Shown here piece by piece: positions 11,311 through 23,045 of a DNA stretch of 64,000 nt (its first letter is position 1; every line of letters starts with the position of its first letter). The notes beneath the pieces are model-generated. The model ran no database searches. It was not told the DNA's origin and was given only the letters and a program-made list of their open reading frames with translations. The stretch is from Sphagnum compactum (Eukaryota; Bryophyta; Sphagnopsida; Sphagnales), in assembly GCA_965153455.1 (NCBI GenBank), contig OZ234495.1, positions 1,116,001-1,180,000 on the forward strand, written 5' to 3'. The position numbers and the translations under genes were made by a program.

Positions 11311-13329
11311 GCTGCTTTTGATATTCCTTCCTCCACACTCTCCCTTACCCCTTCCCACAAGGAACCTGTTTCCTTGTCCTAGAGCTTATATACTGGATTC
11401 CGGGATCCAGGGTGAACCCCTATCCACCAAGTGCACCATGCTGCATGGAGGGTATGTGGACACTGTTCCCAGTGTATTCCTGTCCTGCAATAACCATCCA
11501 CCATGTCTCCAGTATGAGCCTCACATTCATGTGACAAAATCTGGTGAATCGTTAGTCAGAATTAGTTCTAACAACTGAACAAGTTAGAAGATTGAATTGC
11601 TGTACATGTGTCTCTCTGTCTTCTGCGACAGTTGCAGCAGCTTCTGATATCTTTTGAGTACAACTGTTGGGATTGATTATACATGCCTTGATGGGAGTAA
11701 CACTTGCATGTACACTATACTATTGATCCCAAGTGCTTGAAAGCTGAATCAATCAATCTATCAGCTCCATAACGCCAAATTCCAAGGGTGCTATGATATG
11801 ATCCTGATGCGCTTAATCTGTATAGTTACGGTTCAGAACTAGATCCTACTACAATGTTCTAAAAAAATTACCACAGAGAGCATTCATTTGTAGAACCGAA
11901 TTGCATTGCACTTCATTCTGGATTCTCCTCCAAAAACTTCAGAAATGTTCAATAAGATTGGTTTCCCTATTAAGGGTCATTTGAGATGACACCAAAATGG
12001 GAAGTCTATGATCATGGCATGTTGGTGCATTTTGATGATTCAACCAAAAATTATAGAAATTTTCATTTCTTAGTTTTGATAATTTTTTTAAAATGCATTT
12101 GGGCTTTGAGGCATGGGGATAATCATATGTGAATTCATTTTCTCATGTTATTGTACATGAAATAAGACAAATTGACAATCTTGCCATTTGCCATCCTTGC
12201 AATGTTGTTTTCAACTGTTTGGAAATGTGGCACATACCAGTGTTAGCTGGTTTTGGACCAGCTCTTGGTCTGGTTTCAAGTCTGGTTCCAAGGTTACCTT
12301 CAGCTTCTTGCTCCAGTCAGAACCAATGTTGGGTATCAACAAGGGTATCGATAAGTTCATTAATTTAACCTACCTACCAGTTCTCACATTTTTAGAAAAC
12401 CGGTTAGAGAACATACCTACTTGGTTTGTAGCATCAAAAGAATCAAGAATACCCTTATGGGTCGGGTGTAAATTTGTCAAAATGTAATCACCTACCTAGA
12501 TTGGAATTTTCCTTCATGTAGGTTATCAATCTTTAAACCCTAAACATAAACCCCAACAAGTCCCATGGTGATTAGATGCAAACACTGCTGCCCCAGTTGC
12601 CCAGGCAAAATTTCTAGTCTCAAATTTTGAATAGGATTCACCTTATTAGCTAGCAAGAGCAAAAGGTGCGAGAAAGATGGGCAGAATACATGAACTTGTA
12701 AGGCATGTCTGATATGTAGGGATATGAAGGTCAAGGCTTAAATGCCCTTGGAGCTTTCCATTTATACTAATTAAGTTTCACACCTCTTATTCTGACACTT
12801 TTAGTTTCAATGTACTTATGCCTTCAAACCTTCTCGGGTAGTATGGAAGGTAGTTCTCAAGAAGAGTATTTGAGAAATAACCATTATGCATGATGGTTGA
12901 GTATTACCGAACAAAATGAATGCACGAACTTTTCATTGGCATAAAACATTTGTTACAATTCCCAATTGTGAGCCTTATGGAGCCAAATCTTTGAGCATTC
13001 CAAGATTCCTGAAGAGAACTACAACAGAGGTTCCATAAAATACAAAAGATTAAAGTTGACACTAATAATAACATCAAAAGCAGCGCCCAAAAAAAAAAAG
13101 GTTGCATGTGAATTGCATAAAAGTGCTTGAATAGGATACAGAAACCCATATCTTCATTTCCTAAACCACAACCTATGCAACAATAAGGACACCCCTTTAA
13201 TTTACCTTGATGTTTAGCTTTGTAAATATGTTATACTTGAAAGGGTACTATATTCTTGACAGGGTTTAGACCTCTTAAGGTCATTTTTCAATTAAATACT
13301 CATTAGCACATATGAAGGAAATTCCCACA
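11311..13329. other. Spacer with no supportable gene
   Basis: Short frames on both strands lack family resemblance. A GTCTGGTTyyAAG-type low-complexity patch lies near 12240-12300, and an AATACCCTTATGGGTCGGGT patch near 12450. The part close to 13 kb may belong to the decayed Copia element that follows. Confidence 0.35.
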
Positions 13330-14490
13330 TAACAATCATACACCATACCAGACATTCATAATATATGTTTTAAAGTTCCAATCACCCACAGTCCTAAAGC
13401 TTGGTTTTAATGTTCGCTGGAAGCTCAAAGCATGATCAAGGTATCCCATTTGAAAACATAAGGACACATTTGTGTTGACCAAATTTTTTTGTTTGAGAAA
13501 CTTTAAATTTTGTTCTCCTAGATGACCATAACATTCATGGCAAGTTGTCAAACCTACTTGTTTTGCTACAACTTGCACATTCTCATGAAGTGAACACATG
13601 AACTTGTATAAGCTATTTTCTTTCACTATTTTTGCAATGACTTAGTCATTTTTGACTTTGCATTCATCCTTTTTAAACTCTATTCTCAAACCTTAAGTAG
13701 TAGCTTTCCTTACCAAAAAAAATTCTTTGCTAGACATGGTACAAATAAGACTTCTTTCAAGACATCTTTGATCATATTTCCTAACACACTCATTTGCAAT
13801 AAGACACTTTCATGCTTGCTAGTTGCCTCTTGGGTGGAATTGTCATCAATAAATGGTTTTCTTGGGTATGTTTTTGATGAAAAGCTCCATTTGGAAAGAG
13901 AGATGTTGAAAGATTTTAGAATCAATGTACAATGTTTCATTGTCTAAAACACTTGAAGTTATTATGAAGGCTTGTTCCTCTTGTTTTGCAACATTGAGTT
14001 GTTTCTTACACAACAACCTTTTTCTTGAGGTTGACAAGTTTCTTCTTGCAATCTCTAGCCCGATGTCTAGGCTTCTTGTAGTAGTTGCACAAGAACCTTT
14101 TCTTGTACTTTTTTTCATCCTTGGTAGTTTGCTCCTCATGATATGGAATGTTGATCTTTTTTTGTGGAACAACAAAGGCTGCCCCATTTCCCCAACACCT
14201 CCAACTTCTTTAACTCTTCATGAATAGGCCATGTTGTAAGAAACTCCAATTTAAACTCATATACCATTAACTTGAAAGGAAAATCAAATTATAATGGATT
14301 CAAGAAAACTACACAATATGATGATCACTATGTCAATTTTTTTAACTTCGCTTAGATAGTTTCAAGTTGTTGATTCATGGACTTGACTTTGTTGATATGT
14401 TTCAACATTCTATCACTTGGACTCACCTGCATGGTAAAGAATTGACATCTAGGTAAAAGCATGGTTAGGTGGTTGGCTTTTGACATATTG
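13330..14490 (-). pseudogene. Decayed Ty1/Copia gag to pre-integrase fragment
   Basis: Read on the minus strand, the frame fragments follow Copia order. A gag (UBN2-like) stretch with LKHINKVKSMNQQLE lies near 14.35-14.45 kb. A zinc-knuckle segment of the form CNYYKKPRHRARDC lies near 14.05-14.10 kb, with Tyr in place of the second Cys of the CCHC pattern. A GAG-pre-integrase motif CHECYGHLGEQNLKFLKQ lies at about 13.49-13.55 kb. Stops and frameshifts separate the pieces. Downstream, where integrase should be, the sequence turns into a short piece of repeat R1 (13425-13485). No LTRs could be fixed. It cannot make a working polyprotein. Confidence 0.7.
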
Positions 14491-15024
14491 AAAAGTCTAC
14501 ATCTTACATTAGCTAAAAATTTTACAATCATAATAATTATATACTAAAAGTCCTATAAATTATCCCCCATGCTTTTGGTCCAAAATATTGTGAGGCCACC
14601 TTAAATATATCAGTAAACAAGTGGTTGATAAAAAACTTCATGCGACAATCAAAGATCTTGATTTTTTATCTTTTTCCTCCCACCCTAGATTCTTTCAAGT
14701 TGGGTTGACTTCCAATGTAGACAAAACACACCAAAGTTTTTTTTTTTTTTTGAAAACATTTGCAAATTCACTTCCATAGATAAAGGTTGTCCCCACCAAA
14801 TCTAGAGGTAACTAATTATGCAACCTTTGGGTGCCCATAACCTATTAAAAAGACTCCATGACAAAAACTAGAATTGGATGCAAAATGCAAAGGACTATGA
14901 TATAGAACAAAAATAAAGCTAGAATAATTGCATATGCAAACCCAATGAGAGTCAACACTACAATATCCTATTACTAGAAATTGCAAAATGATTGCATAGT
15001 AGGAATAAGTTCATATATATATAA
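14491..15024. other. AT-rich spacer or element remnant
   Basis: No gene seen. It may be the 5' untranslated part or LTR of the minus-strand Copia remnant, but no primer-binding site or terminal repeat could be identified. Confidence 0.3.
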
Positions 15025-15082
15025 GATGGGATTTTTTACCCTTTATATATACACACACACATAAAGGGTAAAAAATCCCATC
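15025..15082. repeat. Perfect 22-bp inverted repeat (hairpin)
   Basis: Arms 15025-15046 and 15061-15082 are exact reverse complements (GATGGGATTTTTTACCC...). The 14-bp spacer contains ATATA(CA)n. It would form a stable stem-loop as DNA or RNA. It lies just before repeat R1 copy b. It may be a small MITE or an element terminus. Confidence 0.9.
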
Positions 15083-15094
15083 CTACTTTAGGTA

Positions 15095-15735
15095 ATTGGG
15101 TCCAAACAAGGTTGGGGTGTCAAAAAAAAATGTTTCATGAGAAATCTAGTGGACCCCCTTAATTGAATGTGTCTTTAAACTTTAATGACACATTCATATT
15201 GAATTTTCTTTTTTTCATAGATACATACACTATTAAGGTACTATTGTATGCAAACCATTTTTAATTTGAACAAACTTAAGGTGTCTTGACAAGTCAAGGG
15301 GAAAAAATTTGAACTTTGTCTCCCTTGGTGAAAAATGTTTCAAGGATTCATAAAAAATGTATAAACATATTATTTTGCCCCAAATTTATATTATGAATAG
15401 CTTAAGCATTAATGTATAAAACATTAAAATGTGACAAGAACAAAATGCCTTATTACAATGTACAAGGTTCCAAAAACTGAAAATTTTGGGAAGTTTTGGG
15501 CATAGATAAAACATGGTCCATATTGGAGAATTTTTATTAATCTTAATTTTACGATTGAAAAAAACTTGTACTCTAGCTGCCTACATAAAATCTAGAGGGA
15601 ATTTTGATCATTTGCCATGGAAAAGAAAGGGGCAAACTAGGATAGATCTTAAGTTTCGTGAAGAGAGAGGTAAGTTTGGGAAGCCCTTTTTTGTGTTTGA
15701 AATGGGATACCCCAATCATGTTTTGACCTAGTTGA
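15095..15735 (+). repeat. Dispersed repeat R1, copy b
   Basis: Direct copy of R1. It starts near AATTGGGTCCAAACAAGGTTGG, runs through a TTTAATTTGAACAAACTTAAGG word, and closes with GAAATGGGATACCCCAATC. It is diverged from copy c (19115-19560) and inverted relative to copy a (2850-3470). The frame at 15513-15731 is not resembled by the other copies and is probably not coding. Confidence 0.55.
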
Positions 15736-16173
15736 CAAACTTAGATGTTCACAATGATAGTGTAATGCTACAATCTACTACATAAGAGAAAACATATGAT
15801 AATGTTATTTATCCACCTCAATTTGATATGATAAATAATCCATTATTTAAACATACAAATTGTTGCACTAGAAAAAAAATTATATGGACTAATTAATTGG
15901 TGAAAGGTTGCAGGTTGATTGATTGTAGTGTTGAATTTATGAATATATATTACATCTATGTCACCCAACTAAAGGGGTAAACTTAAGTATAAAAGATAAT
16001 CGATTAATCAAATAATTAGTTTTGTGTAAATTGACACTTACATCTTATACATACTACAACAACATAAGCAAGCTTAAGGGTGATTAAGGCCTTTGTTGAA
16101 AATGTTCATACATAGTTCATTCAATTTGCACAATAGTGATTTCAAAGTTAAAGTTGAACTCCATTCCTTAAAT
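15736..16173. other. AT-rich spacer
   Basis: No gene or element boundary recognised. A TTATCCACCTCAA word near 15810 also occurs inverted near 23090 at the end of the plus-strand Copia remnant, so this may be a scrap of the same element family. Confidence 0.3.
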
Positions 16174-16447
16174 GGGTCCAAATTCTTTAAGGTGTACCAA
16201 AATCTTGTCATAGCGTCACCTTTTTCTATCTTTTTTACCTAATCAATTTTTACCATGTAAAGACAAATTGATGGATGATTATGATGGAATTTAGAATTGT
16301 AATGGTTTAAAATATAATCCTTTTGAAAATTTTGACAACTTTTAACTTGTTATTTTTTATGGGGATCAAAATATAAGGTACAAAAGGACTATAGTAAAGA
16401 CTAGGTCCTTTTTGTCCTTTGTGGTACACCTTAAAGAATTTTCACCC
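16174..16447. mobile_element. MITE candidate with 29-bp inverted ends
   Basis: The left end (GGGTCCAAATTCTTTAAGGT...) and the right end (reverse complement GGGTGAAAATTCTTTAAGGT...) match over about 29 bp with a few mismatches. The element is 274 bp and flanked by AAAT on both sides. It encodes nothing. The superfamily is uncertain. Confidence 0.6.
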
Positions 16448-17059
16448 AAATTTCCTATTACGTAGTGATACCTAAATGGTAATTTGAACATCAAATTACA
16501 TTTGCTTCCATCAAAGTGCAACTTTGAAAATCCTTGATTGTCAATGGCAATGGTGAATGATGTTTCCAATTTAATGATTCCACCTTCTTGTTTGTGCTTC
16601 GCAAAATTTACATTGAATTAATAAGGTATATTACATTACTAAATTGAAGTCAAACCCAACTGTAAAAAAGAATTCCTTTATGTCACATATAACATAAAAC
16701 AATTGTGAATTTTTTGTTTCATAGAGGAAAAAATTAAAATCAATTTTTTTTCATATTATTATTTTTGAGTTTTCTTATATTATGTAATTGCAAACATATG
16801 CAAATAATGAATTTCCCTACCATTCCCTATAGATTCACATGTTCCAATGATATATTAAAAATATAACTGTATAAATAAATTCTACATTTTCAACATCAAA
16901 TTAATTTAAGACTTAAAAACCTAAAAAACTAAATAGGCGTTACATTTGTTGTAGCTCTCATTTGTGTGATTACACCCAATAACAAATGTATGAAGTTCAT
17001 TGTTTCCTTTTCATGGACCAACACCATTGTCCAAAATATTATTGTAACACCAAAATTGG
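16448..17059. other. AT-rich spacer
   Basis: No gene or element recognised; strongly AT-rich with poly-A/T tracts. Confidence 0.35.
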
Positions 17060-17065
17060 GTAATG

Positions 17066-18559
17066 GGTGAAAGCACACTATGATGGTCAAAAAATGTTGT
17101 CACAAATATTATTTTTAGAAATTGTGCTACTTTTAACTTCCACCAAACTAATATTAAAACAGTTTTTCATAAATTATACTCATAATAAGGTAGTTCAATT
17201 ACTAAATAATGCAATTGTCAAAAGAAAGTACATTTTTTGATTGAAATTACATGATTAAATAATACATTGTGAAAAATTAATATGTGTAGCAGTATGTTGC
17301 AAAGTGCAAATGTACTCTAAAAATGATTCAAATAATTACACTTTGTGAAGTACTTAGTCATATATTGAATTAGGGTTGTCAACAGGATGCACAATGTGAT
17401 AGACATAAACGCACCCTTGTATCATGTCAGTATAAAGTCAACCTAAGTCAAAACGATGTTAAGTTGCCGACAAAACAAGTAGATGCGAACAAAAATAATG
17501 TCATTTGGTCGCATAAAACCCATGGTAATCAAAACAAAAAATCACCAACTTTTGGTCGCCACTATCAATGACCAAAATTTTTTGACCCCCCAAATGATCA
17601 AAAATTGGCAACTGAATTTTTTGGGAACTACCTGAAAAATTTTGGGCAACAATAAAAAAAATTTCAAATGTGGGATCAATGGACACCATCAATCAAATGA
17701 CTAACACAATTTTCAAAATAAAAGTGAACTACCTAGACCAATTGCGGTCACCAAATTTTGGTTATCACAGTCAACAACCAAACTTTTCAATCGCCCAATC
17801 TAACGATCTAAAGTCAATGGAAAATTTTGGTCGCCCAAGTTGGTGACTAAAAATTGCTGACAAACTTTTTTGGTCATTACCCAAAAAAATTCGAAGAACA
17901 ACTAAAATTTTTGGGCATTGAAAAAATAATAATCATTGGATCAGTGGTCACTGTGGATTCTATGAATAAACTTTTTCAGGTAGCTCCCAATTTTTGGGCA
18001 ACTTGAAGTTGGCAACCAAAAATTTTCAATCGCCTAATTCAATCATAGGAAAATTCAAAATTCAGTCACCAATTGTGTGGCAATCGAATCCATTTTTGAC
18101 TACCACGCATAACGAGGGTAGCCCAAATGTAATGAAAAATGTTCATGCATCAATCCTAACAGATGTGACCAATGTGTCATGACAAACATCAACATGACAT
18201 CCAATGCAAAATGGGCACATCACATTGGTTTTGACAACCCTGTATTGAATATGAATTGATTGTACCATTTCAATTCCATATGAAAAGTTGCACTCATGTG
18301 ATTTCACAAAAAACTATATGTGGATGAGGTTTTTCATTCAAACAAGCATAACTATATTCACAAACAAAAATTGTTGAAATTTCTTTTTCATTTGAAAGAA
18401 AAAAAGAATTATGTTGGAGGCCTTTGTATCAAAATACATTTCACATGTTTATCAAAACATTAGATGAAATTTTAAATAATTGACCCAAATAATACAAAAT
18501 ATACTTTTTAAAATTTCATTTTCTTGCATAAAATGGCTCTCCCATAATGTGCTTTCACC
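17066..18559. mobile_element. TIR element T1 carrying a nested hAT insertion
   Basis: The ends are inverted: left GGTGAAAGCACACTATGATGG, right the reverse complement of GGTGAAAGCACATTATGGGA. The flanking 6-mers GTAATG (17060-17065) and TTAATG (18560-18565) match at five of six positions and suggest a 6-bp duplication. Removing the nested hAT leaves about 615 bp with no coding capacity. A second element with the same ends lies at 21528-22331. I cannot place the superfamily with confidence. Confidence 0.65.
17371..18242. mobile_element. Non-autonomous hAT element (872 bp)
   Basis: It is flanked by a perfect 8-bp duplication TATTGAAT (17363-17370 and 18243-18250). The ends are TAGGGTTGTCAA on the left and the reverse complement of CAGGGTTGTCAA on the right, the classic TAGGG/CAGGG hAT pattern with 8-bp target duplication. 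Subterminal parts also match (AATGTGATAGACAT against the inverted AATGTGATGTG). The interior is made of many imperfect inverted words around TTTTGGTCGCC and AAAATTTTTGG, and there is no transposase. It sits inside TIR element T1. Confidence 0.88.
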
Positions 18560-18565
18560 TTAATG

Positions 18566-19114
18566 AAAGTGGAACTTGTAAATAACATTAATTACAACCT
18601 ATGGGTAGAATGGTGGATGGATATGAGAGATAGATAATTATTTGAACTTATGATTGTTTTAGTTAATTATTTGGGTTAGGCATGAATAAAATTTAATTAC
18701 TTGGATTTGATTAAATCTTTAAAAAATAAATTCCAAAATAATTTAGTATATATTCACCCACAAATCAATGATAATTCTAGAAGGTTGATATGTGCCATAA
18801 TGTTATTAGCTTGAAGAAAATGAATGATGATGTTTAATGAGTATAATTAAACAATGTTGATAATTGTTTGATTTTTCCCTTGAAGTATTTAAGGGGTTGT
18901 TGGTGGGACTTCAAGTTCATTCTCCCTTTCATGATTTCATGTTGCTAGTTTGTAATTGAGTTTTGCGATAAACCTTAATGTAATGATCCTATGTTGCAAT
19001 AAACTTGTATCATTTTGAATATGGAAAATTTCTCAAGATCAAACTTATGTGTATTTGATAAATGATCCCCATGAGGCAAAGTCTTTAAGTGCATGTGATG
19101 AACTCCCCATTGGG
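18566..19114. other. AT-rich spacer
   Basis: No gene recognised between TIR element T1 and repeat R1 copy c. Confidence 0.35.
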
Positions 19115-19560
19115 TGTAGGGTCCAACTTCTAAGAATTGTTGGGGTATCAAAAAATATTGTCTCATAAAATATCCACTGAACCCTTTCAATTGGACATGT
19201 CTCTAAAACTTAGAAGCACATTCATATCGGAATTTTTTTTTGTTTTGAAAATGGATAAATACTAAAGTATTATTTTTTGTAGACCATTTTTAATTTGAAC
19301 AAGTTTAAAGATTCCTCACAAGTCTTGAGAGAAAAAATTCAGAACCTTGTTTCATTGAATGAAAAACGTTCAAAAACACATCACAAGTGTGCACACAAAT
19401 TATTTTGGCCCAATTGTTTTACCATGAATACCTTAGTTGTTAATGTGTATAAAACATTCAAGTGTGACAAAAACCAATGTGCCCTTTTGCAATGTACAAG
19501 GTTTCAAAATTTTCAAAATTTGAAAATTGGGGGCCATTCATAGAACATGGCCCACAAGGG
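19115..19560 (+). repeat. Dispersed repeat R1, copy c
   Basis: Direct copy of R1. It shares the blocks GTCTCATAAAATATCCACTGAACCC, TTTAATTTGAACAAGTTTAAAG, TTTTGGCCC and AATGTACAAGG with copy b. It also matches the inverted copy a, including the closing ATAGAACATGGCCCA block. An 82-codon frame inside (19295-19543) is not conserved in the other copies. Confidence 0.6.
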
Positions 19561-20815
19561 ATAAATTTTGTTATTCTTATTTGCATAAATGAAAAAATAG
19601 ATATTCTAAACACATGTATAAGATTTGGTGAAAATTGATTTCATTTGTGAGAATGAATCTAAAGCTTGACAACCATCTATAGTTTTGTGTCAAATGTGTT
19701 GAAAGGAAACAACGGAATAACCAATTTCAGAAAGTGACATTGTAAAAGGAACAAACTATGTTGGGGCTTGTTCACACATTGGTGTGGTTTCATGAAGATT
19801 ACTTCAATGGGAAGAACTTATGATTTCCAAACTTTTACGAATGACAAAACAAGATTTGTGTAAATTTACTTTTTTAAGGAAAAGTTTGAAGCTTTGGTTA
19901 AATTCAAGGAGTTTCAAGCACTAATGGAAAACAATTCAAAAAATCTAAAGATCCAAATCTTTCATAGCAACAATTAATGGAGGAGATAATGTTTTAAAGT
20001 CATTTGCACAATATTGCAAAATGGCAAGTATTATGAATTAATTTATAACACCATACATTCCATAGTTATTTAATTTGTAATATGCATAATTATTTGGCAA
20101 GCTAATTTTTATGTATTTGACACATAAAATATTTGACATCTTATATCAACATTTTTTTTTTTAAGTGTAAATTTTTTTTAATATGTCAACAATCAAAAGT
20201 TTCTTTTGTTATGTTGTGAAGACAAAGATGGTGAAGTGAAAATCATATATCTTGCCAACCCTAAACCTCAAACCACAATGAATACTTCATTTGACTCCAA
20301 AATTCCCTTCCTAGTTTCATCCAAGTCTAGCCCACCATAAATTGCAAAGGCTCCAAGTCAAATTGTCCATAGACTAAATGCACATGTCTCTCAAAGTTTT
20401 AACACCTATTATTAATCCTAAAAATAAATAAATAAAAACTATATTCATAACCCTATACTTTTGTTATTTTGGCATCCAACAATTAGGGTATGTAATTTTA
20501 TTTTGAAATGTATTTAAACCTTTACTTTTAAAAATCTATGATACCCTTTTTTTGGCACATTGTTTGGAAAAAATGGAAATGACCTCCCCAAAACACAATG
20601 TGGAAAAGGCATCTTCACATGAGTAACACAACATGGTGAGTTGTGATATTTCATATATTCACATAGAAAATGTTTAAGAGACTTCACACTACAATTAGAT
20701 ACAAGTGGAGTGGACTGAACTTGTTCCAACACCTCAACAATCAACAAGACTAAAAATATCACCACAAAGAATAGAAGGTTTTGTTGTTATTACAAATTGT
20801 GGAAACATTGTTAGT
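19561..20815. other. AT-rich spacer upstream of a Copia remnant
   Basis: No supportable gene. The 83-codon minus-strand frame at 20514-20765 resembles nothing I know. The end of this stretch may hold decayed integrase sequence of the following Copia element. Confidence 0.35.
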
Positions 20816-23045
20816 CTTGTGGAGGATCCCATAATAGGGCTAATGCAAAGCAATGGGAGGAAGCCATTCAAAAGGAAATGAAATCTTTGAGTGACAACAA
20901 GACTTGGAGCTTGCCCAAGTTACCAAAAAGGTTAGAGGTAAATGATTGGTTCAAAATGCATTTTTGGCACAAAGACCAATGCTCAAAAGGAAGTTATCCA
21001 TCACAAGGGGAGGCTTGTTGCAAAAGGTTATTTATAGACTAAAGGCATGGATTACAACAAAACTTTTGCTCATGTTGTGAAGATCAGCTCCACTAGAGTT
21101 TCCTAGCCATAATTGCAGTAAAAGATTTGGAAGTTCATCAATTAGACTTCAAGAGTGCAATTTTTAACAATGATTTAGAGAGGATATTTTCGTGTTGGAG
21201 CTAAAAGATAAAATATTTAAAAGGAAGGAAGGAAGAGCTTGTATGTAAATTAAAAAAGGCTTCCTTGTATCGACTCTCACAAACACAATACCAAAGACTA
21301 TACACATTCCTCATAAATAATGGTTTTGAGTTAGACTGGATATTTTATTGTAATGTCTATATCAAAGAAAGTGAAAGTGTGATCATTGTAGTCTATGTAG
21401 TAGATTTCTTGATTCTTGCAAAGAGCACAAGCATTCTTCAAAAATTGAAGAAAATGTTTTGTGAAGAATTTAAAATGACAAACCTTGGGAAGGTCCTTTC
21501 ATTTTAGGCTTTCAAATTTCACTTTGGGGTGAAAGCACACTACGGGTGAACCTTTTTCACCACTTTTCACCCAAAAAAATGATGTATAACAAGTATAATA
21601 AGTGTGTAGTAAATTAAAATCTTGATGTCATTTTTTGAAAACCCTATACATAAGAAAAAGAACTTTAGAATGTGCATGAGAACATTTTGGAACTCAAAGC
21701 TCATTTTGACTCAAAATTAAGCTTGATCCAATGGTTAAATGAAAATAATCGGATAAAATCAATATGCATGAAGTTATGACGTACATCTTTTCAATGCCAT
21801 AGGGCTTCATGTTTGTCGTTCATGACACATTACCAAACCAAAGAAAAATGAAAAAATAATACAATGTCCACCTATAAAATCTTCTCCTTTTTCTTATGAT
21901 AATGGTTTTTTCCCAAAAATAAGATTTTATTATGCATTTAATTGTTCAAGAAGTGCCAAAAAACACATTTTTGGAATGGATTTTCAACCAAAAATTATAA
22001 ACTTTTAAATGGTCTTAAATTTAGTTGATGTATATCAATATCATTCATCAAGAAAAAAATTATTACAAAACTCCACCCATAACTTTAGTTTTAAAGTATA
22101 TTTGCAATTTTTCATACTTTGTGATATATATATTTTTTGACACAAATATACTTAACATGTTCAAGTTTGTAAATGTTTGTTGGAGTTTCTTTTAAAATAA
22201 GTTAGTTTTAAATATAAAGTTAATGCAATATACTTCAAATGAACAAAAATAATCCAAGATGTGATGTCCACTTGAACAAAAAAAACCAAATGCAAAATTC
22301 CAATTTTGAAGGGGCATAGTGTGCTTTCACCCTTTGGGACAAGCCACATACATTTTTTACATTGTTACAAAATTTCCATTGACATGTATATATATTTACA
22401 TCTTGAAGGAAATCTCAAGTTGTTAAAGAGCCAACATGCACAATTGAAAGATGAAAAGAACAAGGTGGAAATCGTTCCATATAAGGAGTCAATTCGGAAT
22501 CTCATGTACAACATAATAAAAATAAGGCCTAGCATAGCTGATTAAGTGGGAATTATTTCACAATTCTTCATTTTTGTCCTAAAAAAGCTCACTAGTCATT
22601 ACAAAGTGTGCATTCTAAGATACTTCAAAAGAATTCGAGATTTAATTTTGGAATACAAAGGTGATAGCAACATCTTTGACTATAGTAGCTTTTTCATGCA
22701 CAAAAGTTGAGCACATGGCTTGCACTCAAGCAACAGAGGCATTGTGGTTGCAATTAAAGGTTTTTGTTATATTTTAATTACAAGCATACAAAGCACATTG
22801 TAATCTTATGTGATCATTAAGGCACCCTAGAACTTGTTTCATTGCTCGAGGACTAAGCAAATTGATATTTGTGACATTTTGTGAAGTATCACATTTTTTA
22901 TGAAGGTTTCCATTCTTATTCTACCAAAGAATTGGCTATTAATATTTTAACAAAGGAAGTGATCAACAAGGGTTCAATCTGAAGCTTGCAAGGAAAGATT
23001 GCGTTTATGTCATTTTTCCCAACTCAAGAAACATTGAATGAGAAT
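20816..23045 (+). pseudogene. Decayed Ty1/Copia reverse transcriptase-RNase H, split by a TIR element
   Basis: Fragments in Copia order on the plus strand. An RT start with WEEAIQKEMKSL and NKTWSLP lies near 20.85 kb; TNAQKEVIHHKGRLVAKGY near 20.97-21.03; a VHQLDFKSA-like word near 21.14; and the fingers/palm part with VYVVDFLILAKS at 21265-21507. The usual catalytic YVDD box reads YVVD, so one catalytic Asp is lost. After a TIR insertion the polyprotein resumes with VPYKESIRNLMYNIIKIRPS (near 22.5 kb), LRYFKRIRDLILEYKGD (near 22.65), and the C-terminal RNase H part with LAINILTKEVINKG (near 22.94). There are many stops and frameshifts. It is a dead copy of an element family seen elsewhere in plants. 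Confidence 0.8.
21528..22331. mobile_element. TIR element T2 inserted in the Copia RT (804 bp)
   Basis: The left end GGTGAAAGCACACTA and the right end (reverse complement GGTGAAAGCACACTATGCCCC) are inverted repeats. CTTTGG flanks both sides (21522-21527, 22332-22337), giving a perfect 6-bp duplication. Joining the flanks restores a continuous Copia-like frame (FQISLWDKPH), which supports a real insertion. Its ends are those of T1 (17066-18559). The interior is AT-rich without a transposase. Confidence 0.8.

Noticed and set aside
15025-15082. A transcription terminator
   Set aside because: Stem-loop terminators of this kind are bacterial; the surroundings are plant nuclear repeats.
13330-23045. 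One single Copia element spanning the gag and RT parts
   Set aside because: The gag part is on the minus strand and the RT part on the plus strand, so they are from different insertions or a rearrangement.
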